From Microlunatus parietis (GTDB lineage: Bacteria; Actinomycetota; Actinomycetes; Propionibacteriales; Propionibacteriaceae): 64,000 bases of DNA. Below, in pieces: positions 30,903 to 40,437 of this stretch (position 1 is its first letter; every line of letters starts with the position of its first letter). Position numbers and translations under genes: made by a program. Location of the stretch: positions 5,456,001 to 5,520,000 of the forward strand of contig NZ_JACCBU010000001.1 of NCBI RefSeq assembly GCF_013407955.1, written 5' to 3'. The notes beneath the pieces are model-generated. The model searched no databases. It was not told the origin of the DNA and worked only from the letters and a program-made list of their open reading frames with translations.

Positions 30903-32780
30903 GTGCACCGCGGGAGAGCAGTGGAGAGGCTACGAAAGGCCGGGCAGCCACGGCTGCGGTCCCGGCTGCGACGGCTGGGGCGCTGGTACGCGCCCGGCTG
31001 GCTTAAGCGTGTCTACCGGACTGCCCGAGCGCGGCACCGCTCCACGTCGGCTGCCCCAGCGGGCGGCAGCGGGGACGCCGGCACACCGCCCGAGGAGCCG
31101 AGGCGGCAACTCCGGATCGCCGTCTTCACCGACGCCGGGACGGCCTGGCTCGGGCCGGTGCTCCGGGCCGCCCACCCGGGCGGCACCGTGGTCCAGTTCG
31201 GCCCGGCAGCACAAGATCAATCTCCTGCCCGAGATCAACACGCCGATCATGATCATACCGCCGGTGATGATCATGACGCTCCGGTGATCATGGTGTCCTG
31301 CGGCACCGACTCCGGCCGGCACGTCGAACTGGCCGCTCGTGGCCCGTTCGACGTGATCGTCGACGCCACCGGCGCCCCGGCCGACGACCGGTTGCGCCGG
31401 TTCCGCCGGATCTGGTTCCACCTCGCCCGAGGCGGCCGCTACTGCTTCCGTACTGCGGATCCAGGCTCGGGCGACCGGAGCGCGGAGATCATCCGGGCCT
31501 ACCTCGACCGGCTGATCGCCCATCGCGACCCAGCCTCGGCGGCGACCGACCTGCGGAAGGAGGAGCGGGCGATCGCCGCCTCGATCCGGCGGACCGCCGA
31601 GGAGCAAGGCACGGTGATGATCACCTGCGGCCGGCCGGCGCTGCCGAAGCTGCGGGAGGTGGAGACCGAACGGGTGCTGGCGGCGCGGCCCGACCTCGGC
31701 TCGGTGTTGATCAAGAAGCCGGGCCGCGGCCTCGGCCCCGGTGGCAGCCTCCGCTCCAACCTCGAACCGCAGGTGGTGGCGCGGCGCAGTGACGAGCGGG
31801 TCTCGGAGGTGCAGCTGCGCGAGTACCGCGACGTCCTGGTCTGTCCGCACCAGGTGCTGCTCGGCGGCGGCCTGGTGCTGCCGGACAGTTTTCGCCATTT
31901 CACCAAGCGCCGGCTGCGCAACCGCTACCTGGACGAGGCCACTCCCTGGTTCGCGCGCTACCCGGGCGACCTGTCCGAGCCGCAGCGGTTGGCCGGCAGC
32001 TACTTCTATCTGTCCTCGGAGGTGCCCGGGCACTTCGGCCATCTGATGACCGAGCAGCTGTCCCGGATGTGGGCCTGGTCGGCCGCCGTGGAGCGGCACC
32101 CGGGCCTGAAGGCGCTGCTGCAACCTGCGGATGGTCGTATCGGGCCGGCCGGGTTCGAGCGGGAGGTGCTGTCGGCGGCCGGCGTCGGCGAGCACGACAT
32201 CGTCTCGCCGGTGGGCGTGCTGCGGGTGGAACGCCTGCTGGCCGCGACCCCGATGCTGGTCGATCCGACCTTCATCCATCCGGAGCTCCCCGAGGTGTGG
32301 CGCCGGGCCGGGACCAACCTGCTGGCCCGCGCGCCGGAGCGGGACTCGCCGGAGCGGATCTTCGTCTCCCGCGGGCCCAACTTCGACCGGCGGCCCTGCC
32401 GCAACCTGACCGAGGTCGAGGAGTTCGTCACCCGGCACGGCTACACCGTGCTGTATCCGGAGGACTACGGTGTCGCCGAGCAGGCGATGATCTTCAACCG
32501 GGCCGAGCGGATCGCCGGTTTCGCCGGCAGCGGCATGTTCAGCCTGATCTTCTGCGCCGCCCCGAAGCCGGTGATCTTGATCGCGCCCGAGTCGTACACG
32601 GCGAGGAACGAGTATCTGATCGCGTCCGCCCTGGGCCACCGGATCACGCAGCTCTGGTGCGATCCGGAGGTGGCCCACCCGGAGGCGGGCTGGGACGCCG
32701 AGGCCTACCGGTCGGCCTTCCGGGTCGACCTGGTCCGCGACGGCGACTTCCTGGCCGACGCGTTGACCTCGGACTGGTGA
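30903..32780 (+). CDS. GT61-family (DUF563) glycosyltransferase with N-terminal extension
   Basis: A 625-residue protein. The C-terminal half (about 300-610) fits GT61/DUF563 glycosyltransferases of capsule or exopolysaccharide synthesis: GHFGHLMTEQLSRMW, RIFVSRGPNFDRRPCRN, LTEVEEFVTRHGYTVLYPE and AGFAGSGMFSLIFC. The N-terminal half has a basic start, a segment resembling a degenerate Rossmann or methyltransferase fold (FDVIVDATGAPADDRLRRF), and a His/Asp-rich stretch at about residues 100-125. That stretch is encoded by DNA with six GATC sites in 76 bases. The start is uncertain: GTG 30903, or GTG 30921 with GGGAG upstream. A TAAGGT box lies at 30871-30876. The adjacent phosphotransferase converges on it. 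Confidence 0.7.
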   Translation: MHRGRAVERLRKAGQPRLRSRLRRLGRWYAPGWLKRVYRTARARHRSTSAAPAGGSGDAGTPPEEPRRQLRIAVFTDAGTAWLGPVLRAAHPGGTVVQFGPAAQDQSPARDQHADHDHTAGDDHDAPVIMVSCGTDSGRHVELAARGPFDVIVDATGAPADDRLRRFRRIWFHLARGGRYCFRTADPGSGDRSAEIIRAYLDRLIAHRDPASAATDLRKEERAIAASIRRTAEEQGTVMITCGRPALPKLREVETERVLAARPDLGSVLIKKPGRGLGPGGSLRSNLEPQVVARRSDERVSEVQLREYRDVLVCPHQVLLGGGLVLPDSFRHFTKRRLRNRYLDEATPWFARYPGDLSEPQRLAGSYFYLSSEVPGHFGHLMTEQLSRMWAWSAAVERHPGLKALLQPADGRIGPAGFEREVLSAAGVGEHDIVSPVGVLRVERLLAATPMLVDPTFIHPELPEVWRRAGTNLLARAPERDSPERIFVSRGPNFDRRPCRNLTEVEEFVTRHGYTVLYPEDYGVAEQAMIFNRAERIAGFAGSGMFSLIFCAAPKPVILIAPESYTARNEYLIASALGHRITQLWCDPEVAHPEAGWDAEAYRSAFRVDLVRDGDFLADALTSDW

Positions 32781-32794
32781 CCGTCCGGAGCTCG

Positions 32795-33997
32795 CTAACG
32801 ATGAAAGACCGGTGTCCGGCCGAGGATGTTCACCTCCGCGAGGGTGCCGACGGCCCGGTCGGCGAGGAACCGGCAGAGCCGGACGCGTTCGTCGAAGGTG
32901 TGCCGTGCACCGTCGGACGGGTCCTCGAGCAGCCCGTACAGGAAGGAGTCGAAGCCGCTGCGGAGCAGGGTCGCGATCGCGAACGACCAGGCGACGCCCG
33001 CGATCGAGGGGTTCACGCCCTCGGCGCGGAGGCCGCGCAGGTAGCTGGGCAGGATTGTGTCGGCGATCGCCGGCAGCCGGCTGGCCGGGATCTCGCCGGC
33101 GTGCACCAGGCCGACCAGCAACTGGCCGAGGTCGAAGCCGAGCGCGTGCGGGGTCCGGAAGCTGAGGTCGATCACGACGACCGTGTCCGGCTCGTCCCGC
33201 GGGATCAGCAGGTTCTGCGGACTGGCGTCGCCGTGCGGCAGGCACAGCGGCATGGTGTCGAGCCGGTCCAGGAACTCCGGGATCCGCGGCGCGAGCCGGC
33301 ACAGGTCGCGCCGCAGCTCGCCATGATCACGAAGCCAGGGGTGGGCCCACAGGTCGTCGTCGGCGAGCGGCTCGATACCGCGCATCGGGACGGCGGTCGT
33401 GGCGTACTGCCGGAGGGCCTGATTGGCCGGGGAATCGTTGGTGGCCAGGATTTCCGGGCTGCTGCAGCGGGCGTTCCAGCGGCCGAGCAGGTACGCCGAG
33501 CGACGATAATGATCAAGGTCGAACGGCTCGCTGGAGACCGCGATGTCCTCCTGCCAGACGGCGACCCGGTCGTCCGGCAGTTCGACCAGCCGGTGCAGCC
33601 GCGGCGGGCGCAGGCCCGGCGGGAGGCTCGCCATGATCAACGGGTCCCAGAGTTCGAGCTCGGACCGCCAGGGGAACCCGGCGACCATGTCGGCCGCGAC
33701 TGCGGGCGGCAGCAGGGGCAGCATCGGCCAGTGCCGGACGTGCTGCAACACCTTGCAGAACAGGGACCACGGGCGGCCGTCCGTGGTGGCCCCGCGGAGG
33801 CGGTAGAGCGCTCCGGTGGCCGGCGAGCCCGAAGCGTACGGGACCGGGATCAGGGTGCTCTCGGCGGCGGCCTCGGCTCCGAACGCTTCTCGTACCAACT
33901 CGCGGACAGCCGTTCCCAGATCGGCCGTCTGCAGAAGCTCGTCCAGTAGAAACGCCGGGCCGCCGCCGAGCTGGCCCCCTAGTCGCGCGCCACGCAT
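32795..33997 (-). CDS. Aminoglycoside phosphotransferase-like (APH) kinase
   Basis: A 400-residue protein of the APH/choline-kinase superfamily. The Brenner motif LPHGDASPQNLL carries the catalytic Asp, and VVVIDLSFRTPHALGFDLGQLL holds the metal-binding Asp. The N-terminal lobe is divergent (LFCKVLQHV probably supplies the ATP-binding Lys). Members phosphorylate small molecules, sugars or antibiotics; the substrate cannot be told here. AAGGAG lies eight bases before the ATG. It is divergent from a MarR-type regulator and shares with it an inverted repeat whose arms contain a -10-like TAAGGT on each strand, so it is probably controlled by that regulator. Confidence 0.82.
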   Translation of the reverse strand: MRGARLGGQLGGGPAFLLDELLQTADLGTAVRELVREAFGAEAAAESTLIPVPYASGSPATGALYRLRGATTDGRPWSLFCKVLQHVRHWPMLPLLPPAVAADMVAGFPWRSELELWDPLIMASLPPGLRPPRLHRLVELPDDRVAVWQEDIAVSSEPFDLDHYRRSAYLLGRWNARCSSPEILATNDSPANQALRQYATTAVPMRGIEPLADDDLWAHPWLRDHGELRRDLCRLAPRIPEFLDRLDTMPLCLPHGDASPQNLLIPRDEPDTVVVIDLSFRTPHALGFDLGQLLVGLVHAGEIPASRLPAIADTILPSYLRGLRAEGVNPSIAGVAWSFAIATLLRSGFDSFLYGLLEDPSDGARHTFDERVRLCRFLADRAVGTLAEVNILGRTPVFHR

Positions 33998-34026
33998 GGA
34001 GCGCTCCTTCCCCCGGTTTGTCAGGA

Positions 34027-34055
34027 AACCTTACTGACTCGCTGATAGTAAGGTT
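34027..34055. promoter_or_regulatory. MarR-type operator between divergent genes
   Basis: AACCTTACT and AGTAAGGTT are perfect nine-base inverted arms around 11 bases. TAAGGT occurs in each arm, one per strand, so a bound dimer would cover the -10 boxes of both genes. The rightward box ends six bases before the regulator ATG. Confidence 0.7.
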
Positions 34056-34060
34056 CCCTT

Positions 34061-34498
34061 ATGACCGTGGTCAAGCAGATTGAGCCCGATCACATCTTCG
34101 CTTTGCTCGGCGGCCTTCTGGACGCATTGCGGTCCGACTTCCAGCAGGAGGCCAAGGCGCTGCGGCAGCCGTACCGGCGGCTGCGGACCTCCCAGTTGCG
34201 GCTGCTCAGCCTGACCCCGGCCGAGGGGATGCGGCTGACCGATCTCGCGGTCCGGGTCGGGATGACCAAGCAGGCGCTGGGGGAGTTCGCGAACGTCCTG
34301 GAGAATGACGGATTCCTCGAGTCGGTGAGCGATCCGACCGACCGTCGGGTACGGATCCTGCGGCCCACCGCCAAGGGCCGGCGGGCGGTCGAGGCCGGTA
34401 ACCAGGTGATCAGCGCGGTCGAGAAGCGCTGGCGGGAACGGCTCGGTGCTGAGCACTGGGATCGGCTGCGCGCATTGCTCGCCGACGCCCTGCCATGA
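34061..34498 (+). CDS. MarR-family transcriptional regulator
   Basis: A 145-residue winged-helix regulator with the family's layout: a helical start, LRTSQLRLLSLTPAEGMRL, then the recognition helix in RLTDLAVRVGMTKQALGEF, the wing in SVSDPTDRRVRILRPTAKG, and a C-terminal dimerisation helix. The ATG at 34061 has TAAGGT six bases upstream, so the message may be leaderless. It is divergent from the APH-like kinase gene, with a 29-base inverted repeat between them. It most likely represses itself and the kinase. No ligand can be deduced. Confidence 0.9.
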   Translation: MTVVKQIEPDHIFALLGGLLDALRSDFQQEAKALRQPYRRLRTSQLRLLSLTPAEGMRLTDLAVRVGMTKQALGEFANVLENDGFLESVSDPTDRRVRILRPTAKGRRAVEAGNQVISAVEKRWRERLGAEHWDRLRALLADALP

Positions 34499-35347
<849 letters not shown>

Positions 35348-35374
35348 CGGGGCCTCCTGAGAAAGTGTGCTCCT

Positions 35375-35388
35375 TTTGGTATACCAAA
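35375..35388. promoter_or_regulatory. GntR operator, site 1
   Basis: TTTGGTATACCAAA is a perfect 14-base palindrome between the divergent ankyrin and GntR genes. The core GGTATACC with one or two flanking A/T bases recurs at 38520-38533, upstream of the deaminase-like operon. Confidence 0.75.
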
Positions 35389-35407
35389 CCAATTCAAGGG
35401 TGACCTG

Positions 35408-36088
35408 GTGAAGAATGGCCGGATGGCGAACGACGGAGGCTTCGAGCCGGAGTCGGCGCGGGTCACCCGGCAGCTCCGCGACGACATCATCGACGGGGTA
35501 CGCCCGTCCGGCAGCAAGCTGGTCGAGCGCGACCTGGCCAACGAGCTCGGCGTCAGCCGGATCCCGGTGCGGGACGCGCTGCGGGCACTGGTCGCCGAGG
35601 GTCTGGTGGTGCAGCGTCCGCGGACCTGGGCCGTGGTGCGGGAGTTCACGCCGGCCGACATCGCCGACCTCAGCGAGGTGCGGTCCGCGTTCGAGGAGCT
35701 GACGTTCCGGCTGGCCGCGCAGCGGCACGACCGGGCCGGGCTGCGCCGGCTGCAGGCGGTCCTGGAGGCCGAGATCGAGGCGGCCCGGGCCGGCGACGCG
35801 GTCCGGGCCCGCCGCGCCGCGGCCGACTTCCACGAGGTGGTCACCGACCTGTCCGGCAATGAGTTGTTGATCGAGCTCGGGCAGAACCTGCGCAGCCGGA
35901 TGCGCTGGCTGCTGACCCAGCACGACGACCTGGAACTGGTCGCCGCAGAGCACGAGCGGCTCTATCTCGCAGTCGCCGACCGTGACGTCGCCCGCGTGGC
36001 CGAGCTGGTCCGGCAGCACCTGGAGACCAGCCGCTATCTGAGCCGGGCCGGGCGCTCCGCGGACGGATCATCGTCCCGGGTGGATTGA
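35408..36088 (+). CDS. GntR/FadR-subfamily transcriptional regulator
   Basis: A 226-residue regulator. The winged helix-turn-helix lies at about residues 15-80 (RDLANELGVSRIPVRDALRAL, then EGLVVQRPRTWAVV), followed by an FCD-type helical domain (AADFHEVVTDLSGNELLIE, AEHERLYLAVADRD). GTG 35408 is chosen because AAGGG lies eight bases upstream; ATG 35423 lacks such a site. The palindrome TTTGGTATACCAAA lies 19 bases upstream, and a close copy covers the promoter of the deaminase-like and MFS operon that converges on this gene. The last 55 bases overlap the MFS gene. It is the probable repressor of that catabolic operon. Confidence 0.9.
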   Translation: MKNGRMANDGGFEPESARVTRQLRDDIIDGVRPSGSKLVERDLANELGVSRIPVRDALRALVAEGLVVQRPRTWAVVREFTPADIADLSEVRSAFEELTFRLAAQRHDRAGLRRLQAVLEAEIEAARAGDAVRARRAAADFHEVVTDLSGNELLIELGQNLRSRMRWLLTQHDDLELVAAEHERLYLAVADRDVARVAELVRQHLETSRYLSRAGRSADGSSSRVD

Positions 36089-37323
36089 CTGCCGATCTTG
36101 ATCAGTCGTGGCTCGGTCACAGCGAGGGCGGCCAGGGTGATGATCAACAACAGGCTGCTGCAGAGGGTGGTCGGGCCGACTCCGACGACCTGGGCGATCG
36201 CCCCGAGCGCCAGCGCGGCGACCGGCATGATCCCGATCGCCAGCTCCTGCAGGCCGAGTGCCCGGCCGTGCAGCCCCTCGTCGGTGGTGATCAACAGCAG
36301 CGTCGTCTGCATCACGCCGAATGCCGCGCTGAACACGCCGATCGCGGCCATCAGCAGGTACGAGACGGCGACCTGGCCGGACACGGCGAAGAGCGCCCAC
36401 ATGGCGCCCCAGGCCGCGGTGCCGAAGACGAACAGTGCGCCCTTGTGGCGGAAGTCACCGAGCCCGGCGATGATCATGGAACCGACCAGACCGCCGACGC
36501 CACCACAGGTGAGCAGTACGCCCAGCCCGGCGGCATCCAGACCGAGCTGGTCCCGGGCGAACACCGGCATGAAGGACTGGTAGACCGGCCAGATCAGGAT
36601 GTTCGCGGCCAGCGTCACGCCGAGCACGGCGAGCGCGAGCCGGTTCCGGCCGATCTGCCGGAAGCCGTTGATCATCAACGGCAGCATCCGTTCGCTGGCC
36701 CGGGTGACGGCGCGTCCGTACCGGCGCAGGGGAAGCAGCAGGACCAGCGACGCCGCGTACCAGAGGGTCGAGATCCACAAGGTCGTCGGCGCGCCGAGCA
36801 CGGCGATCATGGCCCCGCCGAGCGCCGGCCCGATCACCTGGGTCACGTTCATGGCCAGGGCATTGAGCGCGTTGGCGTTGCTCAGGTTCTCCCGCCCGAC
36901 CAGTTCCAGCACGAGCGCTGCCCGGGCCGGCTGGGAGGGGGACTGGGCCAGGCCGACCGCGAGCCCGCCGATCACGATCGCACCGTAGGAGAGCAGGCCG
37001 GCCGAGGCGAGCAGGGCGACCACGGCGACCGCGAGGAACGCCCAGCCGCTGGCGATGATCAACATCCCGACCCGATGATGCCGGTCGGCCAGCGCCCCGG
37101 TCAGCGGGCCGAGCAGCAGCGGCGCCAGCCGTACCGCAGTGAACACGGCGACCAGGAACTCGGACCCGGTCAGCTCATAGGCGATCCAGCCGAGCACCAG
37201 GGTCTGGCTCCAGGCGCCGCCGAAGAAGAACAGGTTCGACCACCAGAGCAGCCGGAACTGCGGGTTGTCGCGCAGCGAGGCAAGGGCCGAGCCGAGTCCC
37301 GGCCGGGTCCGGACCTGGCTCAC
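36034..37323 (-). CDS. MFS transporter, possible exporter type
   Basis: A 429-residue protein with twelve predicted membrane helices. The N-terminal half includes LLWWSNLFFFGGAWSQTLVLG, the loop GALADRHHRVGML (motif A) and a charged central loop. The layout matches the MFS_3/enterobactin-exporter-like group, though importers cannot be excluded. The GTG start overlaps the stop codon of the deaminase-like gene (GTGA), so the two are translationally coupled and probably act on related compounds. The end overlaps the convergent GntR gene by 55 bases. The same GntR protein probably controls it. Confidence 0.88.
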   Translation of the reverse strand: MSQVRTRPGLGSALASLRDNPQFRLLWWSNLFFFGGAWSQTLVLGWIAYELTGSEFLVAVFTAVRLAPLLLGPLTGALADRHHRVGMLIIASGWAFLAVAVVALLASAGLLSYGAIVIGGLAVGLAQSPSQPARAALVLELVGRENLSNANALNALAMNVTQVIGPALGGAMIAVLGAPTTLWISTLWYAASLVLLLPLRRYGRAVTRASERMLPLMINGFRQIGRNRLALAVLGVTLAANILIWPVYQSFMPVFARDQLGLDAAGLGVLLTCGGVGGLVGSMIIAGLGDFRHKGALFVFGTAAWGAMWALFAVSGQVAVSYLLMAAIGVFSAAFGVMQTTLLLITTDEGLHGRALGLQELAIGIMPVAALALGAIAQVVGVGPTTLCSSLLLIITLAALAVTEPRLIKIGSQSTRDDDPSAERPARLR

Positions 37324-38513
37324 GCCAGGCGACCGGACCGCGCGACGACGCGGCCGCCGGCGATCACCAGCTCCCGGGCGGGCGCACGGACCAGAGCATC
37401 CGGTACGTTCTCGGCGTCGATCAGCACCACATCGGCCCGGGCCCCGGCGACAAGATCATGAACCGTACGGCCGACGAAGGCGGCGGCGCGGCTGCCGGCC
37501 AGCTCGACCGCGGTGATCAACTCCTGATCGGTACGCAGCCCGTGCAACCGGGCGAAGCCCAGCGCGACCCGGAGCAGGTCGCCGTCGCCGAACGGTGACC
37601 ACAGGTCACGGATCCCGTCCGTGCCCAGTCCGATCCCGACGCCGTACTCGATCATCTCCCGCCAGGGCAGCGGTGCTGATCTTGGTGGCGCGACGGTGGC
37701 CCAGGAGATCCCGGCTTCCGCCAGTCGTTCGACCATGCCGAGTCGGCGATCGGCCGCCAGCTCGCCGAGGGCGAACCCGTGCGAGACGGTGACCCGGCCC
37801 TGCAGTTCGGTACGCAGGGTGCGGTCGATGATCAACTCGTACTGGAAGGCGCCGAGCTCGCCGCCGTCGTGCAGGTGGATGTCCAGGCCGACCCCGCGCC
37901 GCTCCGCGATCGCGAACAGCCCGTCGAGCTGCGCCACCGGGTCGCGGTCGATGCCCGCCGGATCCAGTCCGCCGATCGCCGTCGCGCCCGCCGCCGCGGC
38001 CCGGTCCAGCAGCTCCAGTACGCCCGGCCGGCGGATCACCCCGTCCTGCGGGAACGCCACGATCTCCGCCTGGATCGCGCCCTGGTGCCGGGCGACGGCC
38101 TCGCGGACCACCTCGATGCCGGCCAGGCCGACCCCGAGATCGACGTCGACGTGGGTCCGGGTCGCCGTCGTACCGTGCCGGAGGAATTCGCCGAGCACCG
38201 CGGTCGCCGCGTCGGCACTCGGGATGCCCAGCTTGTCGCGTTCCGCGCGTTCGTGAGCGATCCGGCCCTGCGTCCCGCCCTCGCCGCCCGAGGACACCCA
38301 CGGCATGCCCCACCAACTCTTGTCCACGTGGGCGTGCGCGTTGACGAATCCCGGCAGTGCGACCAGGCCGCCGCCGTCGATCACCTCACCGCTCTCGTCC
38401 GTAGTCGCCGGCCCACCCGCCGGCCGGACCTCCGCGATCAGGTTGTCCTCGATCACCAGATCGACTGCCTCGCGGCCCCAGGGCCGCACATTGCTCACTG
38501 TCCGCCGCACCAT
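37320..38513 (-). CDS. Cytosine deaminase-like amidohydrolase
   Basis: A 397-residue metal-dependent hydrolase of the amidohydrolase superfamily, close in layout to cytosine deaminase (CodA-like). Metal and catalytic residues: His-x-His in FVNAHAHVDKSWW, the HLHDGGE segment, the His of RVTVSHGFAL and the Asp of GLGTDGIRDLW. Family members deaminate pyrimidines, isocytosine, creatinine or related cyclic amidines. ATG 38513 has TACCAT six bases upstream, a probable leaderless start lying inside the GGTATACC operator. The downstream MFS gene overlaps its stop. Substrate not resolved; pyrimidine-like is most plausible. Confidence 0.85.
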   Translation of the reverse strand: MVRRTVSNVRPWGREAVDLVIEDNLIAEVRPAGGPATTDESGEVIDGGGLVALPGFVNAHAHVDKSWWGMPWVSSGGEGGTQGRIAHERAERDKLGIPSADAATAVLGEFLRHGTTATRTHVDVDLGVGLAGIEVVREAVARHQGAIQAEIVAFPQDGVIRRPGVLELLDRAAAAGATAIGGLDPAGIDRDPVAQLDGLFAIAERRGVGLDIHLHDGGELGAFQYELIIDRTLRTELQGRVTVSHGFALGELAADRRLGMVERLAEAGISWATVAPPRSAPLPWREMIEYGVGIGLGTDGIRDLWSPFGDGDLLRVALGFARLHGLRTDQELITAVELAGSRAAAFVGRTVHDLVAGARADVVLIDAENVPDALVRAPARELVIAGGRVVARSGRLA

Positions 38514-38519
38514 GCCCAG

Positions 38520-38533
38520 ATGGTATACCAAAT
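38520..38533. promoter_or_regulatory. GntR operator, site 2, over the -10 box
   Basis: ATGGTATACCAAAT contains the palindrome TGGTATACCA. On the minus strand TACCAT (38525-38520) is the probable -10 box six bases before the ATG at 38513, so repressor binding would exclude polymerase. Confidence 0.7.
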
Positions 38534-38678
38534 CGGGCGGATGGGGCAGGTGAGCTCGGAGCGCACGAAAGTCGATAGTTGTTGAGATGCGCACGGATGA
38601 GCGGCTCGTGGGGAATAGCCTGGGCATCCACGTGCCGCGTTCGCGGGTTTGCGCGCGCGAGCAGCAAGTCACGAGGCA

Positions 38679-38709
38679 TTCGCGTCGGTTGTCGACATTC
38701 CGACGCGAA
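38679..38709. other. Ten-base inverted repeat in a non-coding stretch
   Basis: TTCGCGTCGG and CCGACGCGAA are perfect arms around 11 bases containing GTCGAC. A second TTGTCGACAA palindrome lies at about 38731-38740. The stretch from 38534 to 38825 holds no gene I can support; it looks like the truncated flank of the IS30 insertion. Confidence 0.5.
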
Positions 38710-38825
38710 ACCGGCTCCATCGCGTGCGGTTGTCGACAAACCCACGGTCCTGATGGGGTGCGGGGGCCGGTTGGGTGCCAGGCCACAACGTTCCCTGAGC
38801 CCGGATCCACCAACCCGTTCGTGAG

Positions 38826-38849
38826 ATGTCGCGATTTCTCTTGGCATCG
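38826..38849 (+). repeat. IS30 left terminal inverted repeat
   Basis: ATGTCGCGATTTCTCTTGG and the following CATCG match the inverted right end at 20 of 24 positions. Confidence 0.8.
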
Positions 38850-38905
38850 CCCGCAACCGCCGGCGGGCTCAGACGGTCGTCGCAACAACGATCTTGGAGG
38901 TTGTT

Positions 38906-40147
38906 GTGGCGGTCGATGCTGGTTTGCGGGCGCGGGTGTTGGAGTTGGTGGCGGCGGGCGAGTCGTGCTCGGAGGCGGCGCGCCGGGTCGGTGTTAACCG
39001 GCGGAGCGCGATGCGGTGGGCCAATCTGGCGGGCATGGAGTTGCAGCCGGGTCGGATCGGTGGGATCCCTGGGGTCAGTGCGTTTCGGCGGTCGCCGCGG
39101 TCGCGGCAGCCGCGGGTGCTGCCCGAGGGTGACTATCTGGATGAGAACGGCCGATTGACGCTGGCCGGGCGGGTGGTGATCGCGATCCGGCTCCGGGAAC
39201 GCCAGCGGCATGCTGCGATCGCCCGAGAGCTGGGGGTGCACCGGTCGACGGTGAAGCGTGAGGTCGAGGCCGGCAGCGTGGACGGTCGTTACCGGTGCAA
39301 GATCGCTCAGCGGCGGGCCGACGAGCGGCGGCGGCGGCCGAAGTCGGACCGGGTCAAGCTCAGGCCCGGGACTGAACTGTGGGACGAGGTGATCGCCCGG
39401 TTGAACGCCAAGCAGTCACCCGAGCAGATCGCCGGCAGGCTGGCCCGAGACTTCGCCGGGCGTGACGCTATGCAGGTGAGCCACGAAACGATCTACCAGG
39501 CCCTCTACGTCCAGGGCGCCGGAGCGTTGCGGCACGAGCTGGCCGTGGAGAAGGCGTTGCGGTCGGGCCGGACCAGCCGCCGTCCCCGGTCCAAGCTCGG
39601 GCCGCGGTCCAACCGGTCCTGGATCGGCGAGGCCAAGATCACGGCCCGACCAGCCGAGGCCGCTGACCGGGCCGTGCCCGGCCACTGGGAAGGCGATCTG
39701 ATCATCGGCGGTGACCAGCGCTCGGCCCTGATCACCCTGTTCGAACGCAACACCCGGTTCTGCCTGATCAGCCGCATCACCGTCCACGACGCCGCCACCG
39801 TGACCGACCGGCTCACCGAGATGGCCGCCCGGCTCCCCGCAGCGTTGTGGCGATCGTTGACCTGGGACCAGGGCGTGGAAATGGCCGAACATGCCCGGTT
39901 CACCATCGCCACCGGCTGCCCCGTGTTCTTCTGCGATCCCCACTCGCCCTGGCAACGCCCGACCAACGAGAACGGCAACGGACTGATCCGAGAATTCTTC
40001 CCCAAAGGCACCGACTTCACCAAGATCACCGACCAGCAAGTCGCCGAAGTCGAGCGCCTGCTCAACACACGCCCCCGCAAAGTCTTGAACTACCAGACCC
40101 CCGCTGAGAAGCTTGATCAACTACTCACTGTTGCGACAGCAGCTTGA
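38906..40147 (+). CDS. IS30-family transposase
   Basis: A 413-residue transposase. Two N-terminal helix-turn-helix regions: residues about 10-40 (ESCSEAARRVGVNRRSAMRW), and about 95-125 (HAAIARELGVHRSTVKREV), the usual IS30 signature. The catalytic DDE core follows: first Asp in GHWEGDLIIGG, second in LTWDQGVEM, and the Glu in TNENGNGLIREFFPKG. The GTG at 38906 has GGAGG five bases upstream; a TTG twelve bases earlier overlaps that site. All family motifs are intact, so it may still be active. The product would bind the 24-base terminal repeats. Confidence 0.93.
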   Translation: MAVDAGLRARVLELVAAGESCSEAARRVGVNRRSAMRWANLAGMELQPGRIGGIPGVSAFRRSPRSRQPRVLPEGDYLDENGRLTLAGRVVIAIRLRERQRHAAIARELGVHRSTVKREVEAGSVDGRYRCKIAQRRADERRRRPKSDRVKLRPGTELWDEVIARLNAKQSPEQIAGRLARDFAGRDAMQVSHETIYQALYVQGAGALRHELAVEKALRSGRTSRRPRSKLGPRSNRSWIGEAKITARPAEAADRAVPGHWEGDLIIGGDQRSALITLFERNTRFCLISRITVHDAATVTDRLTEMAARLPAALWRSLTWDQGVEMAEHARFTIATGCPVFFCDPHSPWQRPTNENGNGLIREFFPKGTDFTKITDQQVAEVERLLNTRPRKVLNYQTPAEKLDQLLTVATAA

Positions 40148-40177
40148 ATCCGCCGCCCGGTACAACGTTGCACCCTC

Positions 40178-40201
40178 CGATGTGAAGAGAAAACGCGACA
40201 T
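40178..40201 (-). repeat. IS30 right terminal inverted repeat
   Basis: The complement reads ATGTCGCGTTTTCTCTTCA and then CATCG, an imperfect copy of the left end. Confidence 0.8.
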
Positions 40202-40416
40202 TCCGGCCCGGGCCGGCCGTGCGCGCACCACGACCCGCCCGACGCGCGCCCGTTGCGTCACGATCGGAGCGCCTGGATCACCGAGCGGACTGCTTGACCG
40301 GGGAACCTCGCCGGAATCGAGGTCACGTCGTCCGCTCGGCGAGCTGCGCGCCCGCACCTTGCCGCGACAGCCGCGACTTCGGCCCAGCCGCTTCGGTTGG
40401 GTTCGGGGGGATTCGG

Positions 40417-40437
40417 GCTGAGCCTGTCGAAGGGCAA
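40417..40437 (+). repeat. Dispersed intergenic repeat, copy 2
   Basis: CTGAGCCTGTCGAAGGGCAAG differs from the copy at 3601 by one base and shares its first 20 bases with the copy at 61499. Confidence 0.75.

Larger units (their letters stand above)
38826..40201. mobile_element. IS30-family insertion sequence
   Basis: A complete element of about 1,376 bases with imperfect terminal inverted repeats and one full-length IS30 transposase. No target duplication is evident: the three bases outside the left end are GAG and those outside the right end are TCC. This suggests old insertion, flank rearrangement, or that the true ends differ by a few bases. Confidence 0.88.

Noticed and set aside
38826..40201. 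Target-site duplication of the IS30 element
   Set aside because: Bases directly outside the two ends (GAG and TCC) do not match, so no duplication is claimed.
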